From Myxococcales bacterium (lineage in GTDB: Bacteria > Myxococcota_A > Polyangia > Polyangiales > Polyangiaceae): a stretch of DNA of 63,333 nt. The position numbers and the translations under genes are program-made. The notes beneath the pieces were generated by a model. That model had not been told where the DNA came from and ran no database searches. It saw only the letters and a program-made list of their open reading frames with translations. This document shows positions 1 through 9,414 of this stretch, one piece after another (position 1 is the first letter of the stretch; the number at the start of each line of letters is the position of its first letter). The stretch covers positions 1 through 63,333 of the forward strand of contig JAJZQG010000011.1 in assembly GCA_021847645.1 (NCBI GenBank), written 5' to 3'.

Positions 1-78
1 TGACCGTGACCGTGACCGTGACCGTGACCGTGACCGTGACCGTGACCGTGACCGTGACCGTGACCGTGACCGTGACCG
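1..78. repeat. (TGACCG)13 hexanucleotide microsatellite at window edge
   Basis: Thirteen perfect copies of TGACCG run from the first base to position 78. Because the unit is 6 bp, two of the three forward frames stay open: one reads Thr-Val repeats and one Pro-stop. The window starts inside the array, so its true length is unknown. Confidence 0.95.
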
Positions 79-85
79 TCGCCAG

Positions 86-104
86 AACTGCTAACAGCTA
101 TGCC
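86..104 (+). repeat. Left copy of a 19-bp element, inverted at the other end of the window
   Basis: The 19-mer AACTGCTAACAGCTATGCC lies here and recurs exactly as its reverse complement at 63207-63225, near the opposite window edge. The ATG inside it is the first possible start of the gene at 100. The flanking bases differ, so the identity is confined to 19 bp. A chance match of this length within 63 kb is unlikely. Function unknown. Confidence 0.7.
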
Positions 105-3026
105 CCTGATCCCTGGCTATCTGGATCAAATCCCGCCGATGGATGCAACCGAAGACACCGCTGCGTGGGCGCAGCTCAGCTCGGTCCTGTACGATCAGTG
201 GAACAACGAGCTAGCGATCCGGCTCAGTCCTTCGCAGCCCTTCCTCGGCAACGAAGAGATCGACACCGGCTCCGGGCCACAAGTCGTCACGGGATTGTGG
301 CTCGACGCAGAGGTTCTGTTTCCGAACAAGCCGTCGAAGCTTTGGGACTGTGCCTGCAGAGATGGCGTCCAGTCCTACGGTGGCATTCCGGACGCCGCAT
401 GCCAGGAGATCTGCCAAGGTGTCACATGGCTCGGGTGCGACGCGTTCGCAACCCACATCAAGGTCAACTCGGTCAAGTTCAAGGTCGGTCTCATCCCCCA
501 GATCGTGCCGGGATGTGACCCGACTGCCGCCAGCGACCCAAGCAATCCGCTCGCCGGCGACCCCAGGTGGAACTGGATTCCCAATTTCCCGTACAGCAGG
601 CCCTACCGCCAGGGATGCTTGCGCATCAGGCCCGTGCTCGCCTGGGGCCATCGGCGTGACGCGTTTGTGCACGCGATAGACGGTGATGAGTACGACGTGA
701 ATGCGTATCACGGACCGGGGGCTGCCGCGAACTTCGAGCTATGGGATGCACATCGACTACCTCGCCGACCCCGATGTCGATGGCGCGATCGGCGCGGCGG
801 ACAACTGCCCCTTCGACTACAACCCATATCAGGAGGACTACGATCACGACGGCCTGGGCAACAAGTGCGACAACTGTCCCTCCGTGAAGAACCCGGACCA
901 GGCCGACCAGGACGGCGACGGCATCGGCGATGCCTGCGACCCATGCGACAACAGGCTTCCCGACCTTGACGGTGACGGCACGCCCGACGCGTGCGAAGAC
1001 GCGACCCAATGCCCGTGCGACCCGGTAAGCCTGCCGCACGACAACGACGGCGTGTGCAACTGGTGCGACGGCACGCTGACAGCCCCGGGGGAAGGCGGGG
1101 ACTTCTGCCAGCAGCTCTGCGGCGGCCAGCAAGTGCAAATTGACAACTGCCCGACGGTCGACAACACCGACCAGGCGAACTGCAATCTCCAGGCGGAGCA
1201 GGCACGGCAAGCCCAGGTCCTTGGCGACGCCTGCGACCCGGTGCCGTGCCCCGCATTCACGCCCGATTGGGCCGCCGGCGACGTGCTCTACAGCCGGATG
1301 GTCCCCGTGTTGACCAACGCAGGAAATTGGCACCACAATATCGAGTGGCGGGACGCCTCGCACATCACGGTCACGCCGATCGGGTCGGACGACATCAATG
1401 GTACGGCGGACAACAAGGCCAGTGAGCAGTCCGTCACCGTCGCGCGGACCGAGTTACAGGTACTGTGTCAACCTGGCAAACTTCAGTATCGATTGCGACG
1501 CCCAGTACCAAGTCAAGAACCGCTTCCTGACAAGCCCACCAAATCGCGCCGGTGAGCATTTCGACTCGGTCTGGCACCGCATCACGATCGACGGCCTCCC
1601 GTCGCCCGACCAGGTCGACAACCCGGCCGACCCGAACCAGAAGTACTTCAGCGGTACTTCGTTGGAGCGTACATGGGACTGGCGGGCGGACTTCCTCGCA
1701 TGGTCGCAGCCCAGCGGATGGGGCTTCGGCGTGATCGCCGGCGTGCCGGCCACGCCCGACGACGCCACCGGGCGGTTCTGGATCCACGGCGACTCGGATG
1801 TTGGAGAGGCTCACAACATCGGCACCGGACTACACACGATTCCGGCGGACGACAGCGGGGCCTCAGCCGACGACCACACCCGGCTGTGCAACCACTACGA
1901 AGACGTCAACCCGATTGAGCAGTTCGAATCGTCCTGGTTCGTGAAAGGGCTGACAGGGCCTATCTGGTCGATCACGGTTCCGGCCTGCCCGCGGTGCCCA
2001 GCGTTCACACCGCCGACGATTTCCCACGAATGCCTGACGTGCGGCGTGTTGGGACGCACGCTCGACAGCGGCGATCAGTACCTGAGCCGCATTCTGCTCG
2101 CGGTCGGGGACGCCGCGAACGGCCAGGTGGCAACGCTCCTCAACGACGGTACGCTTCAGCTCGTGACCGATCGCGTCGGGCCAGCGCTTCGATCGTCGCT
2201 CGCCTCCGGCGCGGTGTGGGTCAGCGCCGCGGAATCGTCGCCGAACATCGGGCAGGGCACAACCGAGCCGGCCGCGCTGGCTCTGTCCACCGACGGAACG
2301 CAGATTCTCGACAGAGTCTTGCAGAGCCCGAGCGGAGTGTTCAGTCTGCGGGATCTTGAGCGCGGCGAAGTCGTCGGGGCGATGTCCGCGACGGCGCAAC
2401 CGTTTGGCCCAGCGCCGCGCAGCGACTTCCAAGCGGTCTACAGCCGGGCCCTGGGGCGCTTGTTCCTTGTTGGAGGAAACGATCTCACTACAAGGCAGGC
2501 CACGCACGACATCTGGTGGTTCGACCTGGATGCGTACCAGTGGAACCGGGTGGCGCTCGACGGATACGCGCCCGAGCGCGTGCTCGCGGCCACCTACTCC
2601 TATCGGGATAGGCATCTATGGGTGCTTGACGACTACAAGGTCGGAGCATTTCGACGGGCGCGGCTGGTGCGCATCGATCCGGCTACGGGTCAGTCCGAGC
2701 AGATCGGCGCGTGGCCGCGGGCGATCTGGCCGCGCGACGGGGTGTTCGACAAGCACTGGCTCATGCTCGACAGCGACGGCAACGTGCTTTTCGTGGCCTC
2801 GAGCGAGTGGGTCAAGGAGCACGCGGTGGTGCGCATCGCTCTCGACGGCAGCCCGCACGTGGATGGGATCCGGCTCGCTCCGCGCGCGTTGCTCCTGCCG
2901 CCCGCGGTGGATTCCGAGGGCTACACCTTCGTGCTCGAGAAGAAGAACCACATGCCGATCGTTCAGCGCGTCAAGGACCTCAATGCGAAGCCCGGCCGAT
3001 GGCTCGACCTGGGAGGCTGCCTGTGA
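100..3026 (+). pseudogene. Surface protein with thrombospondin type-3 calcium-binding repeats, two frame changes
   Basis: About 975 codons are readable, but in three successive frames. Frame one runs from the ATG at 100 to about 717-750. Frame two covers about 720-1440 and frame three about 1445-3026. The middle part has Asp-rich DxDxDGxxD / CDNCP repeats typical of thrombospondin type-3 calcium-binding repeats, plus many cysteines. The last part (about 500 residues) has a Kelch-like or propeller look (FLVGGN, WWFDLDAYQW). The first change maps to a G5 tract at 717-721: removing one G joins the two frames smoothly. The second lies near 1440-1450. Both are +1 changes, so this is either two sequencing insertions or a decayed gene. 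No signal peptide is visible, and the true start may lie before the window. Confidence 0.65.
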
Positions 3027-4507
3027 GCACGAGACGTCGAGTTGTGTTCGCGGGCACGCTGGGCGCGATTGCCGCAGTCGTGTTCGCCGGGAGTGGATCC
3101 TGCGGACAGTCCCAGCCGTCACCTGCTCAGCCAGCGACCGTGGACGCGAGCACGACTGACTCCAAGCCGGACGCGCCGGGCCAACCGGAAGCCGGCGCCC
3201 CCGATGCGGCAGCGGAAGCAGACGTCGCCGTGCCGTGGGACGGTCCCGACGGCTGCGCGCCGTTCGATCCGCCCCCCGTCGTGCCTGCGGGATGGGAGCG
3301 CTACACGGGTTGGTCGTGCGAGTGTCCGCTGTACATTCGCGGTGCGAACGGCGTGCCGCTTCCGCCGGTCGAGTGGGAGCCGTGTGCGGCGCCCATTCCG
3401 CAGAGCCTTGGGTGCCGGCAGATGAAGGACACGTGGAACGGTGGCTCAGTGTCAAGTGGCATCTTCTACCGGTTCTCGGTCGATCCGAGCACGGGCAAGG
3501 TGTTGTTGGCTTTCGACCGAATGTCTTACGAGGGTAACCCAAGTACGCGCTACCGGATCGTTGCAGAAGCGGATGGCCCGGTTCGCACGGCATTCCTGCA
3601 GGTGAACCCCTTCAACAAGGGCTGCGAATTCGGGTACGACGGCCTCACCGACGATACCTACGTACTCGCGGGTCTAGGCGACACGTGGGACGGCGGGCTC
3701 AGCAACTCGAACCCGAACCTGACGGAGGGATTCATCGCCGGTCATGCAGGTTCGGCCTATCCGGATGCGGTCTTCAAGGCGCATGCGCCTCAGGTCCACT
3801 CCGACTGGTACGTGTCTCCCGAATGGATCGTGCAGAACAGCAACGTGTACACTGCGTGGAGCTGGGATCTGCTGTCGAAACGGACGGTGTACAATCCAGC
3901 GCAAGATCAGGACCATCTGCCCGGTGGTCTGGCGACGCTCGTTGGCAAGGAGGTCTTCGTGGAAGTCGGCGATGGCCTGCCCGCGGGAGTCATGGTCTGG
4001 GACGCGGACAACGGGTTGCGGCCGCTCATAAGGTGGTACGGTGACGGCTCACAGGGAGCGGGCAACTTCACCACCGACGGCAAGAACATGGTTTGGACCT
4101 ATGTCCAAGGCGCGGACCACGGTGACGGTACGTACGATACCATGTCTGTCATGACTGCACCGTATACTGCGGATGGCGCTCAAGCGCTGGCTACCATGCG
4201 ACGAGTGCGCTCGGATGTGAAAGGGTTCGACCCCTATCCTTGGGCAGTGGGTTGCGGATACGCCGCGCGCAGTGCGACCGTACCCGCGCTGGGAAACAAC
4301 GCGCTGTATATCGTGAGACTCTCTGACGGAGTGTCGTGGCTGCTGCCGGACAAGCTCGATCTGCCGTCGCTCCACTGGTCGATCCCCTTGGGCGCCACCT
4401 GCGGTGAGCTGTTTACGACCGTGGACACGGAAGATGGGACGACCCACACGATAACAATCGCCCGCATCCGCCTCGACTCGCTGGGGCCTGGTACGCCTCC
4501 GGATTGA
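3023..4507 (+). CDS. Exported protein of unknown function, probable lipoprotein
   Basis: The gene has 494 codons with a GTG start overlapping the TGA of the upstream gene (GTGA), which suggests translational coupling. The N-terminus has basic residues, a hydrophobic stretch and a Cys at residue 27 (GSGSC), a poor but possible lipobox. A linker rich in Asp, Ala and Pro follows (about residues 30-75). The mature part contains several Trp and Tyr motifs and pairs of Cys (WSCECP, KGCEF, GCGYA), and the C-terminal half could be a beta-propeller. I do not recognise the family. Like its upstream neighbour it is probably secreted or surface-exposed. Confidence 0.7.
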   Translation: MSTRRRVVFAGTLGAIAAVVFAGSGSCGQSQPSPAQPATVDASTTDSKPDAPGQPEAGAPDAAAEADVAVPWDGPDGCAPFDPPPVVPAGWERYTGWSCECPLYIRGANGVPLPPVEWEPCAAPIPQSLGCRQMKDTWNGGSVSSGIFYRFSVDPSTGKVLLAFDRMSYEGNPSTRYRIVAEADGPVRTAFLQVNPFNKGCEFGYDGLTDDTYVLAGLGDTWDGGLSNSNPNLTEGFIAGHAGSAYPDAVFKAHAPQVHSDWYVSPEWIVQNSNVYTAWSWDLLSKRTVYNPAQDQDHLPGGLATLVGKEVFVEVGDGLPAGVMVWDADNGLRPLIRWYGDGSQGAGNFTTDGKNMVWTYVQGADHGDGTYDTMSVMTAPYTADGAQALATMRRVRSDVKGFDPYPWAVGCGYAARSATVPALGNNALYIVRLSDGVSWLLPDKLDLPSLHWSIPLGATCGELFTTVDTEDGTTHTITIARIRLDSLGPGTPPD

Positions 4508-4514
4508 CACCAAC

Positions 4515-5030
4515 ATGGCATCCTGCGACCACCGATGGCTCCAACGCATCTCGGCTCTTCTCGCGGTGACATCCACGGCGGCGCTCTCCGCGAACGCATT
4601 CGCCGCGTCTCCCACAGCGCAGCCATCGGGCGAGCAACCGCACGCGTGGAATGCCATCTACGGCGAAGTGCTCGGCGCCGGGCTGCTCGGCAGCATCAAC
4701 TAGGAGCTTCGCCCCATCTATCCCTTTGCCGCGCGCGTCGGAATCCTGCCGTGCGGCGGCGGCTGCGTGATTCTCCCCTTCTCGGGGTTCGTGCTCTTGG
4801 GCGAGCACGCAAGCATGCTGGAGCTGGGATATGGAATCACGATCCTGGCGGGCGGCGCGTTCAGCGACGTGTTCGGCGTGCCCGACGTCGGCTACCGGTA
4901 CCAGCCCTACGGGGGCGGCTTCCTGTTTCGCGCAGCGCTCACCCCCGTGATCAAGCTGGACGATCGGTCGTCGCTATGGTCGGCTTCGAGTTTCATCTCC
5001 ATCGGGATCTCCGCCGGCTGGGCGTTCTGA
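4515..5030 (+). pseudogene. Small outer-membrane-like protein interrupted by an in-frame TAG
   Basis: One continuous frame of 172 codons is broken only by an amber codon at 4701-4703. Before it lie a signal peptide (residues about 10-30, ending ANAFAAS) and LGAGLLGSIN. After it the frame goes on as ELRPIYPF...GGGFLFRAALTP and ends GISAGWAF. The alternating Gly/aromatic pattern and terminal Phe resemble a small outer-membrane beta-barrel. Restoring Tyr (TAC) at the stop would give a smooth protein. A single substitution, either real or a sequencing error, explains the break. It sits 7 bp after the upstream gene, so co-transcription is likely. Confidence 0.6.
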
Positions 5031-5151
5031 GCTGGGCTGTTCCTTTCGGGCGCCGATTCGATCTTCCGCAGGGCATGACGCGCTGCGTGCTTGGCCGCCT
5101 GTCACACGCCGCGCCCCCGGCTCCGCCTGGACGGTCTGTGGGTATTGGGCT

Positions 5152-5751
5152 ATGGTTCGTGGAACCGGAACGACGGCTGGCCGTACTCCCCGGAGGGCTA
5201 CCATTGCCATCCAGATTCTGGCCGGGCTGAGGGCCGCCCACCAGGTCGCCATCGTGCACCGCGACGTCAAACCCGACAACGTGTTTCTGATTCGTACCGG
5301 CGATGACCGGCAGGTCGTCAAGCTGCTCGACTTCGGCCTGAGCAAGGACCTGACTCGCTACTTGCGCCCGAGCGAGGACTCCACGCAGGTCACGCGCGTG
5401 GGATTGTTCGTGGGCACGCCGTCCTACATGGCACCGGAGCAGGTGACCGGTGACACCGCGGTCGACGCTCGCGCAGACTTGTGGGCTGCGGGCGTGGTGC
5501 TCTACGAGATGGTGACCGGCAGGAAGCCTTTCGCGGCGTCCAACGTGCCACAGATGCTCGTCAAGATTGGGACCGACGACCCGCTGCCGCTGCAAACCTA
5601 CCGGCCCGACTCGCCCCCCGAGCTGCAAACGGTCATCGACAAGGCGCTGCAGAAGAATCCGGACCGCCGCTATCAGAAGGCGTCGTCGTTCATGCGGGGG
5701 CTCGTCGAGGTGCGGCGCAAGGTCATCGAGAAGCGTTTCCCCAACGTGTGA
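5152..5751 (+). pseudogene. Ser/Thr protein kinase lacking the N-terminal lobe
   Basis: From about 5203 the frame matches the C-lobe of a Pkn2-type Ser/Thr kinase: QILAGLRAAH, the catalytic loop HRDVKPDN, DFGLSK, the activation segment with GTPSYMAPEQ, DLWAAGVVLYEMVTGRKPF, and a last helix with RRYQKASSF. The glycine loop, the VAIK lysine and the alpha-C glutamate are absent, and no other frame upstream (5031-5200) restores them. Codons 5152-5200 look like non-kinase sequence. Without the ATP-binding lobe it cannot be an active kinase. I read it as a gene remnant, in line with the damaged genes just upstream. Confidence 0.75.
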
Positions 5752-5938
5752 TCGTGCGGCGACGCCACCGGAGCTGCGGCTCGATGATGTCGCGGTAGGC
5801 TACGTAGTAGTCGGGCGCGACGCGCCGGGCCTCGCACCTGTGCGGTCCCCAGACCCGGACGACCGTGAGCTTGTCGCGGAAATCGAGGCAGGCCATGGCC
5901 ACTAGCAGCCAGGGCGTCCGGGGACGGCACGGTCGCAA
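5723..5938 (-). other. Possible remnant of an unknown coding sequence
   Basis: A short reverse-strand frame (71 codons) contains a natural-looking stretch, LDFRDKLTVVRVWGPHRC followed by PDYYVAYRDII. It overlaps the kinase remnant and has no clear ribosome binding site. It may be the leftover of a longer gene, or chance. The rest of the 5752-6031 gap shows nothing recognisable. Confidence 0.15.
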
Positions 5939-6031
5939 CGTTACCGTGGCACGAGGAAACGAGCGAAGAACGGCGAAAAAAGGGCGGCCGGCGGGTTGAC
6001 AAGCGTGCGGGTATCGCGTCCGATCGGGGGC

Positions 6032-6856
6032 ATGAGCTCGTCCCTCGCTTCACCACCGCGGGTGATGTGGATTGCCGCGTTCGTCGCGCTGGCCGGCTGT
6101 CAGTCGGCCCTGGGCTACGGTGATATCACGTTCGACGAGGATGGCGGCGCTGCGGCAGGCGGCGCGTTGGTCGGACCGGCCACCGGTGGCGCGGGCGGTT
6201 CGTCGGCAGGAGGCGCCAATGCGGGAGGCTCGGGCGGAGCGGCGACCGGTGGTTCGGGCGGCACACCGTCGGGCGGTTCGGGCGGCACGCCGTCGGGCGG
6301 TTCGGGCGGCACGCCGTCGGGCGGTTCGGGCGGCACGCCGTCGGGCGGTTCGGGCGGAGCGGCGACCGGTGGCTCGGGCGGAACGGGCGGCTCGAGCTCC
6401 ACGGACCCGTACGCGCAATATCGCCAGGAGTGCGTGGACAAGATCAACGCACTTCGGGCCACCAAGGGGCTCAGCCCGTACCAGCGGTGGACGTCGGCCG
6501 AGGCATGTGTGGATCAGCAGGCCACCTACGACGAGCAGAACAACGTTGCCCACGACGCGTTTACCAACAACGTGTATCCCGCATGCAACGGATACGGGCA
6601 GAACGAGTGTCCGGGTTGGGGGCCTGGGGGCATCTCGGCTTGTCTCGACCAGATGTGGGCCGAGAAGGACCAGGCGGGGTGTTCGGGGTGCGACGCTTGC
6701 GACACGTTCACGATCTTCCAGGGCACATGCCCCAACTGCAGCTTCAACGGCTCGGTGGTGTGCGGCCACTATGTGAATATGTCGTCCAAGGACTTCGCCG
6801 GGGCGGCCTGCGGGTTCAGCAGCCTGGGCGGCTGGGACGCCATCAACTTCCAGTAG
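6032..6856 (+). CDS. CAP-domain (SCP/PR-1-like) lipoprotein with Gly-Ser linker
   Basis: The gene has 274 codons. The ATG at 6032 is chosen because it directly precedes a lipoprotein signal (WIAAFVALAGC, lipobox LAGC); a TTG at 5996 is in frame but less likely. After the lipid-anchored Cys comes a linker of about 90 residues made of GGSGGTPS-type repeats. The C-terminal part of about 150 residues has CAP-superfamily features: a helix with INALRATKGLSPY, a central Cys-rich region, and the end motif CGHYVNMSS...GAACGF. CAP proteins are secreted; bacterial members have no single known role. The 14 or so cysteines suggest disulfides in an oxidising compartment. Probably displayed on the cell surface. 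Confidence 0.85.
   Translation: MSSSLASPPRVMWIAAFVALAGCQSALGYGDITFDEDGGAAAGGALVGPATGGAGGSSAGGANAGGSGGAATGGSGGTPSGGSGGTPSGGSGGTPSGGSGGTPSGGSGGAATGGSGGTGGSSSTDPYAQYRQECVDKINALRATKGLSPYQRWTSAEACVDQQATYDEQNNVAHDAFTNNVYPACNGYGQNECPGWGPGGISACLDQMWAEKDQAGCSGCDACDTFTIFQGTCPNCSFNGSVVCGHYVNMSSKDFAGAACGFSSLGGWDAINFQ
6251..6346 (+). repeat. Four tandem 24-bp units encoding GSGGTPSG
   Basis: Four 24-bp copies start at 6251, 6275, 6299 and 6323; the first differs by one base. Each encodes Gly-Ser-Gly-Gly-Thr-Pro-Ser-Gly in the linker of the CAP-domain lipoprotein. Because the unit is a multiple of three, copy-number change would alter linker length without breaking the frame. Confidence 0.9.
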
Positions 6857-6886
6857 GACACCGAACGGTTCGAATCAGGCAGAAAT

Positions 6887-6956
6887 CACCACGGATGACA
6901 CGGAGTGGCACGGAGAGCGTGCGCCTTCCCCCGTAACTTCCGTGTTTTCCGTGGTG
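6887..6956. repeat. Intergenic imperfect inverted repeat (CACCACGGA family)
   Basis: The arm CACCACGGATGACACGGA (6887-6904) is matched by its reverse complement at 6939-6956 with 16 of 18 positions pairing. The arms enclose 34 bp. CCACGGA...CACGGA arms of this kind recur between genes in several high-GC bacterial groups as dispersed elements. Here it lies between the CAP-domain and Kelch genes, where it could act as a hairpin terminator or be a mobile palindromic element. Confidence 0.6.
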
Positions 6957-7075
6957 CCGACCCCGTCGCTTGTAGCGCGGTCTGCACGTTCGGTGCTCGA
7001 GGTCCGTCGCCCGGTTGGTGCTCGGTCGTGTCCGTCGGGTTGCTTCGGTCGCGGTCGGTGATAGCCTGGGTGGTC

Positions 7076-9034
7076 ATGCGGAGTCGTGCGGCTTGTGATA
7101 CGGGTCAGCTCCTCGTGCCCGCGCCTTGGCGCGGACTCGCGGTCAAGGTGACATCCTGCGGATGGGCCGTGTGCGTCGCGGCCGCAGTGCAAGCATGCAC
7201 GCACGTCGCGCCACCGTCGCGGCCCCTGGCGGGCGATCCGACGCCTCTGGCGAAATGCCGGGTGGCAGCGAACGCCGGGAGCCCGCTCGTGACCGAATGG
7301 CCCGCGTCGGAGAAAGCCCACCTGCAGGGTCTCGCCGCGCGCCGTGCGGTGGCCGTCGCCTACACGGGATGCGATTTGACCATCATCGATGGGTGCAAGG
7401 TCGACGCTTCCTACGGCTGGCAGCAGACCACGCTGACCACCGATACCGTCGAGATCACGGACGGTGACCAACTGTGGGCGCGGCTGCCGCTCGGCGCAGC
7501 GGCGCTGGAAGGCGAGCTGCGGCGCACCGGCCGTCTGGCGGTGCGCACGACCGTGGCGGGGCAGCTTCGCGTGGTCGACTTCGACCCGAAGTCCGTGCCC
7601 GCCGACAGCGCGTGTGCGGCCGCAACCCACGTCATTACCGCGATCAGCATCGGCTCGTTCAAGCTGCTGTCCGGAGGCGGCGCGGCATCTGGTGGGGGTG
7701 TGTCGGTGGCCGGCGTGGGCGCGGGCAGCCGGTCGACGCACGACGAGTCCGTGGTGCGGGAGGCAGGGGACCCCGATCGGTGCAAGGACGCCACGCCCGA
7801 GAAGCCGGACCTCAATTGCTCATCTCCGATACAGGTCTTTCTGACCCCGTTGGTGCGCAACAAGACGTCGCCGTTCGGCACGGCGGTCGTGCTGCATGGC
7901 CAGAACGCGGACGGCGCCTATCTGCGCAGCGCAGAGTTGTTCGACACGGGGGCCAATCGCTGGAGCCCCATGCCCGACGATCCGTTGGATCGCGCCTGCG
8001 GGGCACAAGCGCTGAGGATGCAGGACGGTCGCATCTTGGTGATAGGCGGCTCGAAGACGTGTGCGGACGACTCGACGGCAACCAATCAGATCCGGTGGCT
8101 CGACGTCGCGAACCGTACGTGGTCGTCGCCGACGTGCCAGACCCCGTGCATCCGTCTTGCCGGGGGAGGCACGTTCGTGCGGGCCACGGAGAGCAGTTGG
8201 GCGCCGAAAGAGTGCGAGCCGTCCGGGCCTTGTCCGAGCTATGGGCGCTGCCGGTTCGCGGCGACAGCGCTGGCGGACGGCCGTGCATTCATCTTCGGTG
8301 GATGTGCGGGAGGGTGCAATGGGCCCAACGAGCTCGGACAAACGGTAGCGGGCGCCTTCGAGCTCGCGCGGATCGGCGAGATTCTCGATCCGCGTACCGG
8401 CCGGTGGACCCAGACGCCGACCGCGTCGACACCGCGCAGAACCGGTGGCATTGCCGTGGTTACGGGAGCCGGCGTGCTGGTGTGTGGCGGGGCGGACGGA
8501 TTCCGCGAGGTACATCGGAGCTGCGAGCGTTACGACTTGAACAGCGGATTCAACGGTGCTGCGCCCTGGACCGCGGCAGGCGAGACGCCCGAGCCGGTGC
8601 AGGCGATGGCTGCGATGCCGGACGGGAGGGTAATTGCGCTGATTGCTTCCCATCCCGAGCGCGCGTGGATCTGGAGCGCGGATTCGTGGACCGCGGGCCC
8701 GGAGTTTCCCACCCCGCGGGACAGTCCGTCGCTGGTGAGAACGTCGGATGGACATGTGATGGTGATCGGGGGAACTCGAGGCAAGCTGGCGGTCGGCGAC
8801 GTGGACGTGTTCGAGCCGCGCGAGAATCGGTGGCGATCGGTCAGTCCCATGCACGTGTCGCGGTTCGGCCAGGCCGTGGCAGCGCTCGACGACGGGCGAG
8901 TGCTCGTTGCCGGAGGCTGTCAGGGTGGTGCCTCCGCAAAGGCGGAGATGTATGACCCGGCGGCTGCAGCGTGGAAGGAGGTTCCGGACATGGCACAGGC
9001 TCGTTGTGGGGCGCTCGGCGTCGGAAGCCGCTGA
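7076..9034 (+). CDS. Kelch-repeat exported protein
   Basis: The gene has 652 codons. The ATG at 7076 is favoured; upstream codons in the same frame read into the intergenic palindrome. Residues 20-45 form a hydrophobic segment ending VQAC, a possible lipoprotein signal. Residues about 50-215 are a separate domain with paired Cys and a Gly-rich end. The rest is a Kelch-type propeller, with repeated blades showing DGRILVIGG, DGRAFIFGGC, GVLVCGGAD, DGHVMVIGG and DGRVLVAGGC. Bacterial Kelch proteins of this type are usually secreted or periplasmic and bind partners or carbohydrates; the substrate here is unknown. A weak promoter-like pair (TTGCTT at 7040, ATAGCC at 7061) precedes it. Confidence 0.85.
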   Translation: MRSRAACDTGQLLVPAPWRGLAVKVTSCGWAVCVAAAVQACTHVAPPSRPLAGDPTPLAKCRVAANAGSPLVTEWPASEKAHLQGLAARRAVAVAYTGCDLTIIDGCKVDASYGWQQTTLTTDTVEITDGDQLWARLPLGAAALEGELRRTGRLAVRTTVAGQLRVVDFDPKSVPADSACAAATHVITAISIGSFKLLSGGGAASGGGVSVAGVGAGSRSTHDESVVREAGDPDRCKDATPEKPDLNCSSPIQVFLTPLVRNKTSPFGTAVVLHGQNADGAYLRSAELFDTGANRWSPMPDDPLDRACGAQALRMQDGRILVIGGSKTCADDSTATNQIRWLDVANRTWSSPTCQTPCIRLAGGGTFVRATESSWAPKECEPSGPCPSYGRCRFAATALADGRAFIFGGCAGGCNGPNELGQTVAGAFELARIGEILDPRTGRWTQTPTASTPRRTGGIAVVTGAGVLVCGGADGFREVHRSCERYDLNSGFNGAAPWTAAGETPEPVQAMAAMPDGRVIALIASHPERAWIWSADSWTAGPEFPTPRDSPSLVRTSDGHVMVIGGTRGKLAVGDVDVFEPRENRWRSVSPMHVSRFGQAVAALDDGRVLVAGGCQGGASAKAEMYDPAAAAWKEVPDMAQARCGALGVGSR

Positions 9035-9175
9035 GGCCGGCGCGCGTCGTCTTTGGTCCCTGCTCGTCGCGGCTTGACGCGGTGCTGGCAGTCCTCAAAT
9101 GAGGTTGAGCGATGGAGGGGGCGAGCCAGGGCGGCCGCAGGCGTACGTTGCGTACGCGACGAAAGGGGGCAGGCC

Positions 9176-9403
9176 ATGAGGCATGCACGAGCAACCCAAA
9201 CGTGGGCGCAGGGCATGATCCTGGGAGCAATCGCCGCTACTGTGGCGGGGGGGATTCCGTTCTGCTGTTGGCTCAACCCGGAGGACTGCAGGGACGCGGT
9301 GTGCCATCCGGGCGTGGACATGCCGCCGGGCGAGGTGTCGCCAGCTCATCCGGAGCCGTTGAGGCTCGCCCAAGCGTCCACGACACCGCGTCCGGCAGAG
9401 TGA
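9176..9403 (+). CDS. Small exported or membrane protein
   Basis: The gene has 75 codons with a good purine-rich ribosome binding site (GAAAGGGGGC) before the ATG at 9176. An N-terminal hydrophobic segment (MILGAIAATVAGGIPFCC) is followed by a short Pro-rich tail with two more Cys. A TTGACG at 9074 could be a -35 box. It ends 12 bp before the stop of the convergent glycosyltransferase gene. I do not recognise it; it could be a small lipoprotein-like or secreted peptide. Confidence 0.45.
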   Translation: MRHARATQTWAQGMILGAIAATVAGGIPFCCWLNPEDCRDAVCHPGVDMPPGEVSPAHPEPLRLAQASTTPRPAE

Positions 9404-9414
9404 CGGGACAGCAC

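Noticed and set aside
717-1450. Programmed frameshifting in the thrombospondin-repeat gene
   Set aside because: No slippery heptamer with a following structure is seen; two separate +1 changes fit indels better.
4701-4703. In-frame TAG read as pyrrolysine or programmed readthrough
   Set aside because: No downstream element or other evidence of recoding is visible; a point substitution or read error is simpler, especially near other broken genes.
5723-5938. Transposase fragment next to the truncated kinase
   Set aside because: The short frame has no DDE or other transposase motif, and no terminal inverted repeats are visible.
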